Source: Erythrocercus mccallii (lineage: Eukaryota > Chordata > Aves > Passeriformes > Dicruridae). Taken from it: a DNA stretch of 64,000 nt. The stretch covers positions 2,052,430-2,116,429 of the forward strand of contig VZRG01000006.1 in NCBI GenBank assembly GCA_013397435.1, written 5' to 3'. The position numbers were made by a program, and so were the translations under genes. This document shows positions 12,701-23,900 of this stretch, piece after piece (position 1 is the stretch's first letter; every line of letters starts with the position of its first letter). The notes below the pieces were generated by a model. That model did not search any database and was not told the DNA's origin. It saw only the letters and a program-made list of their open reading frames with translations.

Positions 12701-15700
12701 TTTTCACTATGTATCTGTTGGTGGTTTACTGATAAGGATTTACATGTCCTGCTCTAGTAAAGCAGCAATATGGATGTTATCTGTGTAGAAAACTGGAGCT
12801 GTGCTGTTTGCATAGATGTCTTGACTTTGTCAAGGCTTCCACCCAGTTAACTGCCCCTGTTCTTGCATTTATACCAAAAATATAAGTATCAGCACCTTAA
12901 CACAAATTACGTCTTAAAATACCATCCTCTGCTTCAAGTAAGTTGTACTAAAGATATCTAAGGAATCCCTTCATGTTAAATATTTACCTCCTTTTCACAT
13001 TCTTTTGTCAGAGAGCTTGAAATGAAAAAAACAAGTAGGGCAAGTTTACAGAATATTAATGTAAATAGTCAGAAGTTCTATTACACAAGAGTTCTAGGAA
13101 ATTTGGATTCACTTTTGCTTAATCACCTTCATTTGTTTTTCAATACAACCCAGTCTGGGCTTTTAGTCACAGAACTCAACACACTAAATTTCATTTCAAG
13201 CTGCAAACTCTATGAAGATACAGGCATTTTTTCTTGACCAATGAGTCTTTTTTGGGAAAAAAAAAAATAGAAATATATGTGTTTAGAGAATAGTGTAGCA
13301 AATCATGCAATGGATGGACATAGGTAATGATTCAATTTCAAATGTGCTCTAGTGTCTCCAGGCAAAAGACCATAGCAGCCAAAGAAGATGGAATGACCAC
13401 TGTGCAAATGTAGAATTGTAAATTGCTCAGTGACATTTCTCTTATAAATAACTGTGTAGATTCTTACCCTTGATGCATCATATTGCTGTTTCTGAATTAT
13501 TTATACAGGCTGCTGATTTAAATTACAGGAGGAATTATCCAGCATTAGGAACAAAAAAATATGATGCCTATAACTTAAATCCAAAATACTTTTGATTTAT
13601 AAAACCATTTTAAGCTGCATTTTAAAATGTGCATCCAAACATGCTAGCAAATTTTGCAGCCCCTTCTTTTATGGCTGCAGTAAGCGTAATGATATTCCAC
13701 TAATACTGCAATTTTCAGATCAGATGGTCCAGATCCTCGTACTTAGACTAAAGATTGCATGTTCAGTCTCCTCAGAATCTGGCCTCTCCTTACACATTAA
13801 TCTTGTGTAATAAGTGACAGAAGCCTTCAAAATGTATTAACACAGGTGAACCTTTGGTGCTTATTTGCAGCCCTGTGGAATAAGTGTGCTTCAGGCTGTT
13901 TGTACAGGTCCAGTAGCAGGGTTAGAGCCTGCGAGTGATAAGGTTACCTAAACTGTAGCACAACTAAAGAAAGTCCAGCCATCCAAGAAAATCAAGGTTG
14001 ATTTCTACATGTCATATTTAAAAACTAAATATGTGTCTTGCCTGAGGAATGCATTTGAGACAGCCGAGCCTGGTAGGAAAGAATGTTTTCAGAGCACTGT
14101 TTCAACAGGAGTATTTCTACTGGGAATAAATAAACTGCTGAACGTGCCTCATTTTTTAATGCTCCACAGATGTAAACTGTATTTGATGCTATTGTCTATA
14201 ATTTAATTTAATGCTTGGAATGTTGCAGTAATATACAGTAACTGATATGCCCTTTGATTGAGAAACAGTTAGACCAAAAAAGTTTATATTATTTTCCTGT
14301 TCTATAGAGCCTTCTTACTATAAAGAAAAGGTTCATTTTAGCACGCATTTCTATTATCCAATCTTTATTAGAAATGACATACAGAACTGGGAGCATGACA
14401 ATGCCTGCTTTATGTCTTATTAATTAGAAAGCTCTTCTGTTCTATTTGAATGGGATTTTTCTTTGTACTGTTAATTGTGAACAGTATCTCAAAATAGTGG
14501 TTCAATAGAAGGGTTGGCTGACTAGCACCATCATCTCTACTGTGAAATTCTTGTTGTGAAATGTTTTCCTCCAATTGTTTTTTACATATCTTTATCCTCA
14601 TTCCTGTTAAACACCCCTAATTCAATATACAACTTAGTATTCCATACAAGAAAGATTTGAAGGAATGAAGAAATATTCAAAAGTATTTTTCGCTTTGAAG
14701 TATTTCTAGTCAGAGAATTAACAAATATTTCTATTAAAGTGGCATTACATTGTGACTCAGGATATAACAGAATTTTTGTTTTACTCACTATTATTTCAAG
14801 ACTTTTCCAATACATATAAATTATAAAAATAGTTTATATTGACATATCAATACTTTGGTTTCTTTTCAAATCACAATATTTCTGTTGTTTCACAGCTGTC
14901 CTTCAGATGCCAGGCAGATACATGGTATCTCCATTTTACCTTTTAGAAGGGGCTGGCAGAAGAGTTATAATGCAGAATTTCTTAAAATAAACAAAGACTG
15001 TCTTTAAACATATTTTAATTGGCTATATATATTTTTTTTTAATAACCACAGCCCAGTCACAATCTATTAAGACACCTGAAGGATATTTTAATTTTTTAAT
15101 AAATCTAGATTTTGACTATCTAGGTTATCTAGTGCTTAGTTACACTGTGTATAGATTTTATTTTCCTTATTAATATATTTTGGCATAAGCAACAAAATTA
15201 TGTTCAGTTATGTGCAAAGCTTCTGACAGAAGCAACTTGCATATGAGGCTACATTCATCTGGAATCTGGTTGAAAGAAAATACATTTAGTGTTTGTTTCA
15301 ATCACTGATAGAGTGGAAAGTGGGACTTACATTTTTGTCCTGTTTATAACTTTTTTAAATGGTAATTTGGTGAACAAACTCATCTATACACATCATATGG
15401 TTCTTAGCACAAATCAGCTAATAGGAATTCCATGTCAAGGTCTAGGGTTTGTATTAGTTTAACCCTGTATTATAAAGAAGGAAAGCTGGTGGTGCTAGAG
15501 TGCTTATTTATTTGCTTGAGCATAAAAATCAATAGAAATAATATATGGATCATTTATTAGCATTATAAAATAATCTACTTCCTTTTGAAGAATGGAGATT
15601 GTTGAAGGCTGAATCACTTGCTGATAAGGATACCTTCCAAATACAAATATTTGCATTCCTTGGGGGATATTCTTCTCCAGAGGAATGAGGAGCACTTTGC

Positions 15701-16897
15701 TTTGGCTTTATGCCTATATAAACACCTTTAATGTGTGACAATCTCAAAACTCTTGTACAGGACATTGTATCTAGAGGTTAAGTGTGGCAGGGGAGACCAG
15801 TTTCAATTAAGAATGCAATAATGGTGTTAAAATATGCACTGCCTTAGTCTCAGTAAGGTGTTTTTGCTGTTACTGTCAATCGGAGCTTATTGGGGTTTGT
15901 TAGGTTCTCTGTGGTCAGGGAATGCTATAGCTGCTAAAGGTGTGGCCAGTGGCTACTCAACTGCATTTCAGAGAAGGAAAAAACCCAGCAATTAAAAATT
16001 GTTCTTCATGGCACTTCAGCCTGCATTTAGGAGAGTGTCATGTTTTATTTTCAGGGCTACCGAGAATCTCCAGTCCTTTGCTGGCTTACTTGAAGAAAGA
16101 GCATTTTAAAAAAGCAACAGATACATTTGGTAATCTTTACTTATGACAAATTAAATAGCAGAAATATTTTAAATGAACAGAAGAAGCATTGCCTTGAAAA
16201 TCAATTAATTATAAAGCAACAATAGGGTTACTGTGCTCGATAATTACACAGGGCTACACTGTGCTCAGCACAGAAGAATCTGACATTTAGACTTCATTAG
16301 CTAACAAACTCTGAAAAGTATTCCAGCTTATTTAAAAGTTTATCTTGAAAATGGAAGCTGATCCTATAGTTGGCAGGTTACTTGCCAGGTATTTTATTCT
16401 CCTACAAGTTCAAATGATATGAGCCTCTGAGCTTCAAGGCAAGGAGAGGCAAGTTGCCTTTGAAAAAGCAAGGGGAATAAGACAAGAAGAAGACTGAGAG
16501 TAAAACTTTTTATGTCTAAAAAAGAACATGCACTAACTACTGGGAAAGCATCAATTATTAGTGCCGTGAGCAATAATTGCTGTTACTAATGAGCACCCTC
16601 ACTTATAGATATGATGACATGCTTTAAGAGACAGATTTGGGGGCAGATTTTTAATGAGCTCTCCTTATACTTACAAATACTTTGTTGCTCCCCCACAACA
16701 CAGAAGGGTCTAATGTCATTTCTCATGAAACTTAAAACTAAGTTAATTTTTTTACCTTTTCTGTAAAGATTTCTTCCTCTGAGCTACTTGGTGAGCTGTA
16801 TTAATTTTGCCGATAAAGTTCTATAACAAATTTGAAAAATCTCTTAGGCTTTCCTCTTTCACAGTGCCACACAGCAGATTCAGTGTCTCAGTGTTTC
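9716..16897. other. Long AT-rich non-coding stretch
   Basis: About 7.2 kb with no supportable gene. It contains a 17-nt A run (11664-11680), a 12-nt T run near 12330-12341, an 11-nt A run near 13257-13267 and a near-duplicate ATTTCTATGCAA at about 12022-12045. The open frames that cross the A runs encode lysine or phenylalanine tracts and are artefacts of the runs. Confidence 0.6.
11664..11680. repeat. Poly-A run (17 nt)
   Basis: Seventeen consecutive A residues, followed by a purine-rich GAAAGGGAAAAG stretch. There is no retroposed gene body in front of it. Confidence 0.9.
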
Positions 16898-17475
16898 AGT
16901 GTCTAGGTGGAGACCAGTGATGAGTGGTGCTCCTGAAGGGCTGGCACTGGGACTGGCAGGCTTTAACATATTTACCAGTGATTTGACCAGTGGGATTGAA
17001 CACTGTCAGTAAGTTCCAATCTGAGTGGTGTGGTCAAATACTGGAGGGAACATATCTCATCCAGAAGGACCTTGAGAGGCCTGAGAGGTGGAAATGTACA
17101 AACATCATCAAGGTCAACCAGGCCAAGTGCAAGGTGTTGCACATGGGTCAGGGCGATATTGAGCTGGGTGGAGAATGGATTGAGAGCAGCCCTAGGGACC
17201 CCTTGGGGAATTTGGTGCATGCAAAGTTTCCTGTGACCTGATAGTGTGAGCTCACAAACTACCTCTAAACTGGGCTGCTTCCGAAGCAGCCTAGGCAGCA
17301 GGTTGAGGGGGTGATTCTGCCACTCTACTGCAGTCTCACGAGACCCCACCTGCAGTGCTGCATCCAGTCTGGGGCCCCAAACATAATAGGGACATACTGG
17401 AGTAAGTACAGAGGAATCCATGAAGATGCTCAGAGGACTGGAGCATCTCTCCTTTCAAAGATGAGACGAAATTAA
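16898..17475 (+). mobile_element. CR1 LINE fragment with RT remnant
   Basis: This plus-strand CR1 copy lacks both ends. Positions 16923-16994 translate to a decayed piece of the CR1 ORF2 reverse transcriptase: SGAPEGLALGLAGFNIFTSD corresponds to the conserved (V)PQG...LGP..FNIF..D segment, with PQG now PEG. The 3' body follows: 'AAGTGCAAGGTGTTGCACATGGGTC' near 17125, 'GGAGAATGGATTGAGAGCAGCCCT' near 17170, and 'CACGAGACCCCACCTGCAGTGCTG' near 17336. The copy stops near 17475, before the family's usual 3' end, so the terminal roughly 400 bases are missing. Frameshifts and gaps show that it is inactive. The 149-codon minus-strand open frame here is antisense to the repeat. Confidence 0.92.
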
Positions 17476-20400
17476 ATAATGGTTTAAGATGACCCTTTTT
17501 CTTCTGCTTAAGTGGATGCTGACTGTACTTTAACAGATTTATTTTCACTCTTTTTGTTTTCCGGCATATACTCAAGCCATATACTCAATCACTGGATGCT
17601 GAGGTTGTTTGTCAAATACAAGTATAGGATTCCACCACTGCTGATGTTTGTCATTACTTATTGTCTCCCTCCCACAAACACTGTTAGTGCTTGTACATCA
17701 ACTCTAATTCAAATTGTTTTCATTTCAAGTGAAATGGAAAATAGAGCAGTAATGTCTTTTTCTGTATTTGAACCTTACTAATATCACACTCCATATAAGC
17801 CGTAGAATGAAAAATAGTTTTGCCAAGAGAGATGAAAACTGAGTGTGTGGTGGAGAAACCAAATATTATGGCAAGAGTGTTTAGTGGAAACACTCTCTGG
17901 AAAACCATGTCTTTTTGGTGGGTAAGTGACAAAAAAGGTGGCTGACTGGAAGGATGATTAATCCCCTTTTGTATATAAATGTAAGAAAAATTTTTGTGAA
18001 AGGAGCAACTATCTACAAATGTCAAGTGGGAGATACTATGAATGCACAGATTAATCAAATTAGGCTATATCCCATTAATCATATATCTTGAAATGGAATA
18101 AAGAGAACTTTACTTTACAACTATTTATGCACTGTTGATGAACTTTCTGTATTTTTGTGAAGTAGCCAAACTGTCAGCCTGACAAATGTTTTCACGTGAT
18201 GAAAAACCTCAAGGTGGTGTTATTTCTCTCGTGTGCTGATGACTGCAGGAAATTATAGCATAAAAAAATTTAGTGTCTGGTCTCAAAGATGACTTTGATT
18301 GTCTTGGCAACAAATTTTATGATATTTAACAAAAATTTATGGCGGAAAGTCACTCTGAATAGTGTCTTCTCTATCCTTCATTCCATTCAATTATGAAATG
18401 TAAATGAATAAACCAAGAGACAGATTTCAGAGACTGAATTAAAATTTATTTTTACTAAAAAGTGAATAACATCAGTTTTATGAATAAAACTAATGAATTA
18501 TATTTCATACTTGTCAGCATTATCTAAATTTTATTTAGCCATTTTTATCCTCAAATAAGAGCAAATAACATCAACACCAAAGAGCTGCAGCTGATGCAAC
18601 TACAACACAACCTGGAGACATGTGAAACTGCAACCACCTTTTCTTTAGAAAAGTAGCAATTCTTTAATAGGCCCCGATAGTGTGAAAGAATATGGTTTCC
18701 TTGGCTGGCAAAGTATTACTAAATAAAACCATTTTACGTCTCAGAGGCGACATGGCGTACATCCATAAAGCTAAAATGTTCCACTGTCTTCATCTCCAAG
18801 CAACACAACGTCATCCAACCCCCTATGTAGAATAGTGCTTGTATTGTTTTGTGAACCATGCCCAAATATTATTTGGAAGAGTACTATTTTTCAAAGTTGC
18901 CTAGAAGAACATCAAAAATTTAAATACTAGGAATTATCACAGGTCAATGCTTCAGTGGTGCTCCTGCTCTGGGTTTACCTTTTGAAAGGATACATAATCC
19001 TTTCTAAATCTGTACTGACGGGTTTGTTTCCATTTGGGTAATATTTTATTTTATGGCATGTCTATTCTGTTCCAAAACGTATTAGTTATTATTTAACTGA
19101 TGTATTAGAGCAGAGTTGGGAGAACTGAGAAGAATTTCTGTTGTACCAGACATCTCACATGTGCACAATAAAGGCCCAGTCCTTGGCCTTTGAGTTAGAC
19201 AAAATAGTAGGGAAATATTCACATGTTGCCTCATAGCCAAGGAGCAATAATGAGCATAAGTCATGTCACCATAGTAATGCTACTGAGCAGTGGTAAATGC
19301 TAATTAGCAGTGGTAAATGCTAATGAACAGTGGTAAATTTTCAGTTACCATCAACAAGAGCTTAAGAAAAGCATTATCTGTAGTCTGTTAATTAAAATCT
19401 AGTTAAGAAGCTGCTTTGACATAGTTAGGTTTACAACATGGCTCAATATTAATAATCTTGGTTTATCTAAGAAGTATTTGTGTATGGAATGCAAAATTAA
19501 GACATTTCTTCCATTTGAAATAATCCAAATGTCATTATAGGGATATATCCAGCCCCCAGGAAATCTGTACCATGGGAAAGATTCTAGAATCTCACACACC
19601 AGTCTATTTCACTGTGATGATATGCGAAATAATTGCTTCATATCATGGAAATTGTAATCACATTGAAGGCAGTGACAGGTCACTTTTCCCAGCATGGTCT
19701 CATAAGATAAACACATAGTTTACAGTAGATATATATTGATAAATCATATTATATTGTGCTTAGGCACAAACTCCTCTCCCTAGGGAAAACAGTGAAGTTG
19801 CATGAACACTATGTTATTTTTTATAAGTAACATAGCAACTGCAACTTGTTCTAGTGCCAAGAAGAGAATCTAAGTGTTGTATTTAGAATTTTGCTTCAGT
19901 GTTTTTTCCTTCTATCATCTGAGTCCCCATATCCAGAATTGTAAGGATTATGTACTCCTGATATGGGGATTCCTCCTTAGAGTAGAGCTTCAGCTACACT
20001 ATTCAGCACAGGCAGGGAGCTGTCTGCTATGTCTCCTTAAGAAGTAATCTACAAATGATTGCTATGATTATAAATATGTTATTTAGAATATCACTCTTTC
20101 CTTTTTAAAAATGTATATATAATAATATAATCTATATTATAAACCATCATAGTATAACTCTGCCAGCTCCTTACTCAACTAAAGCAGGAAAGACTTTCAT
20201 TTTCATATGCCTCTACTAACCTTTGGCTTCTCACTTCAACTATGTGATAAATCACCATCTTGTTTGCAAAAGCCAGCTTTTCTCATTTAAGAGATGAATA
20301 ATAAGCTTGAGTGCACTACGGGATCAACCTCCCTGTGCCAATATTTCCTCACTCACATTTTGCTGTAAGCATATTGCTACATTTTCCACTCTATAAAGTA

Positions 20401-22879
20401 GACATGCTGAATTGCATAATCCAAAATTAAACAATCTAAACTAAAAAACCCACATCAAAGTCACACAAAGGAAGGAGTTAATTAGCCCCACAATAAGATT
20501 ACAGATACATTTTCTGGAGCCTCAAGTCCATTTAGATAATGATTTCTAAATATTTTTCTGATACTGAAAAGAGAATGCAAGATCTATTCTAAATTATATC
20601 ATTTGCTAATATTGACTGGCAATTTTCTGCTGAGTCTGGCACATATCTGATGCCTCTGGAATAATTCTAATACTGACCAGGGTCACCTAGTACATGTGTT
20701 TCCCCATTCCAGAGTCTTCTGATATATAATATATATATTCTTCTGATATATACACATGTAGCAAAATAAAAATGGATTGCTTTATAATTCATGAATAAGT
20801 ATGTCAATAGTATTAAAACGTCATAGCTAATTCAATCAGTGCATTCAGTTTTATAAGTAAAACAATCTGTTCTCTAGAGTGCTGAAAGCACATAATCTTT
20901 TTAATGTGCTTCCACTTTATGATGTATTATTTTAAATAATATTGTATATTTATCTTCATATTCAGTTGCTCATAGTATTTGAGACTTAAAATCATCCTCA
21001 GCTCTGTTGTGTTATGTTTAATTTTGTCTTATTTTTCTTATCAAACTCTTTTTTTCTATGTCTATAAATACATATATTTGTATGGAAAAACATATTAATA
21101 TAGTATTGAACATATTTATAAATGATTAATTTAATTTTTTTCATTGTTTAAGATTCTTGGAATAGAGCTTTATATAAATCGTAAGTATAATTAAACAAAT
21201 AAAATCATCTCCCTGTGTTTAAATAGTTCCATGTCCCATAAGTTTGTTAGATGGCTGAAGAATTTTTATTCCTCTCAAGGAGAGATATAAATAATCTACA
21301 TACCTTTAATTGTGTTTTTCTCATTTACTTTAATATGTTTGAAGATCATTCTTCCAGGAAAATAAATGAATGAAATTAATGACAAAAACACAAGAATATT
21401 AAGAATGTAAATGAGGTAATATTCTGTGGAGGTCTGATGTTTGCTTTTTCTTATCTTAACTTAGCCTTCATTGTTTTAAAATTTGTTGCTTTGTTTGAAA
21501 CATAATGGAAATAAAACCACAGATCTAAGGTTGCTGGATATTCTCCTTTACTTTACACTAATATTCTCCATTGAGAATGCACTCAAGCAATTCCATGAAG
21601 TAGAGGAGAAATTGTAGATATTTAGGATAGAGTATGTTAAGATACTTAAAACATATACTTACAACCAGGTAAAATATACAGGACAATTCTCTCTACAAGC
21701 TAAAGACACTAAATACAAAACCACAGAGAATAACAACAGCAACAACAAAAAGAACAAAACATTTAAAAAAATTAAAAAAGAAATGGAGAGGGGAGAAAGG
21801 AAAACAATGACTACAAAGAATCCATCTCATCTGCTGCTCATTAGTGTGCAGTAACTCACAGCCTAGATAAGCATATAATAGGATTCCCTGCTGTTTATAC
21901 CTCCTCATTGTTGGATGGAAGTATGTTCTATCAGCATAAATTTGGCTGCATTTCAATCTGGCCAAACTTGAGTGGCATGTTCATTCTGTATGACCTGTAT
22001 TTTGTATGACTTGCTGATGTCACATGGAAAAGTCTGAAGCGGTCAATTTAGGGAAAACACAATTGTAATAGAATATATTTGTTGCATAACTTCACACTTT
22101 CCCTTGTCCCTGGATATATTTATACAAAAGTACTTTATTTGTCCACCAAAATTCACTTTCTTTTACCTCTTCTGATTAGCAGATGAGGTCATGTTTCTAA
22201 ATTTACAGTTTTGCAGCTACTTACTACTGTCTTGCTACTACACAACGCAAAATAGGATTTTCCTATGTTATGAGCTGTGATGAGTGGGAGATCATCTGTG
22301 TGGAAGGAAAAGGAAAGGACACCCCACCACACACTCGTACTGAGTTTTGTGAGCCATCTGCATCACTAACCTGAGACTTCTTTCAGATCATGCTGCTTCA
22401 GCTTTTTTCCAGAGTAAAAGTCAGTCACTCTGTCTCCTGAGCCTCAGCAGAGGCACCATGTGTTCATAGAGCTTTGCTCTGAGTTCTGGCATCACAAGTA
22501 GGAAGCTGGAGGAGTTTTACAGAGCTGTACAAAATTTCTACCTTCTCACTTGGGAGCCCCAGACCTTGGTCATGGGAGGTGATAATGAAACTTGTTCCGA
22601 GGCTTGATAGGGGAAGTAGTGCTCAGCATCCTCACTGGTGCTGGGCTGGCAGAGGTCTGCGTCTTCCCCCTGCCTTTCCAACAGTGTTTCCAAGTTCACA
22701 GAACTGTTGAATTTATGATTTTATGACTGTCTTTCCTATGTCTCATATAGTATTTCCCAATTCTACTGGAAACACTTTGCTTAATAGATTTTAGGAGCTC
22801 CTCTTTCTTTTCATGGCCAATCCCACTGTTTAGCTAGTAATCTCTCTGGGATAAGCTCTTACAATTCAGTTTTCTTCCT
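17476..22879. other. AT-rich non-coding stretch
   Basis: About 5.4 kb with no supportable gene. It includes the 20-bp triplicate at 19281-19340 and AT-only patches near 20105-20145 and 20715-20755. The segment 22280-22700 is less AT-rich than its surroundings but matches nothing I recognise. A 112-codon minus-strand frame at 17720-18058 has no domain pattern and looks like chance. Confidence 0.55.
19281..19340. repeat. Three-copy 20-bp tandem repeat
   Basis: Three head-to-tail units of exactly 20 bases start at 19281, 19301 and 19321, with the shared core AGCAGTGGTAAATGCTAA (third copy AACAGTGGTAAATTTT). Copies differ at a few positions at the unit edges. It is a small minisatellite-like array with no visible coding role. 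Confidence 0.9.
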
Positions 22880-23900
22880 CCTTTTGGGTCCCAAAAATCT
22901 TGGCTTCAGCTTTTAACAGAGTCATTTGTAATGGACCTTTATGTTCACATCCAAACATTCAATACTATTAAAATTTCATTTAGTTTATTTCAGTCTAACA
23001 CTTCTTTCTTAAGGTCATCTATTTTGTTCATTAGCTGCTAATTTCTTTAGCAAATTGCTTGGTTTTCTGCCAAGCCTATAAATGAGTCTATTAAAGATGA
23101 TGCATTCCATGAATAACCATTGTGGAATTCCGAAAAAAGCCCTCTTCAAGTCCAGCTACTATCTTTTTTTTTTCCTTAGTTTTATAAGGTGTGTGCTAAT
23201 ACCTGTCCAACCCTAACCCTTTGGCTGACTAATAGCATCTTATAGCACTATATTAAATGTTTTACTGAAATCAAAACACATTTTCTCTACTACACTTCAT
23301 GTCTGAAGGAATGAATCCTATATTAAATAACTATATATTAGTACAAGTAATTGCAGTTATCATTGATGAAACTGTCTTCAGTATCATCTTGCTCTGAGAT
23401 TAATTCTGTTTTAAGGAGTGGTTTCTTCCTTTAAATTGAAGGAATATTCCACCTAAAATTAGCAAAACATAATGTAGGCATCTGGTGTAAAGTAGCCCTT
23501 TAGGTTCCAAATGAAAGATGCAAGCATATGTGAAGAGTAAATCACTTCATACATTAACACCTGTACATATACACAGACATATTTTGAATTAAATGAGATA
23601 CCTATTTTCTCTCTTAAGTTAACTAGGACCCATGCTTTTAGACAGCTCAATCAGCCTATAGCTGGGGTTGAAGAAGGTTATGTTTTTTACAGCTTTTTTC
23701 CTAAATAAAATAAAGACACTTCCTTTTTATAAATCTGTTGTTAATATTAATTTATTATTTTCAATTTTGATATTATTTCCCTCAATGAAAGCAAATTTTT
23801 ATTCTGCTTTGGGTCATACTTAGATCATCTCTTGAGTTCTGCCCTTACTGCAGAATGATCTGTCTTCTCCTTTCTATTATCTCTTCCAGATACCTAAAGT
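22880..23900 (-). mobile_element. Ancient CR1/L3-type LINE relic
   Basis: On the minus strand this is a very decayed LINE of the CR1/L3 superfamily. Recognisable blocks, given as + strand text, are 'ATGAGTCTATTAAAGATGA' and 'CATTGTGGAATTCC' near 23082-23131 (family: AATGAAGATGTTGAAGA ... CCTGTGGGACTCC), 'TTAAATGTTTTACTGAAATC' near 23253-23273 (family: TCAAATGCTTTGCTGAAATC) and 'CAGCCTATAGCTGGGG' near 23652. Their order matches the family. The copy is far more diverged than the other CR1 pieces, so it probably predates modern birds. Outer limits are uncertain by a few hundred bases and the 5' half could be a separate fragment. Confidence 0.6.

Noticed and set aside
16972..17421. 149-codon minus-strand open frame, the longest in the window
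   Set aside because: It is entirely within the plus-strand CR1 copy and is its antisense reading; GC-rich CR1 body gives long chance frames.
17720..18058. 112-codon minus-strand frame
   Set aside because: Composition follows the AT-rich background, with no domain and no splice support.
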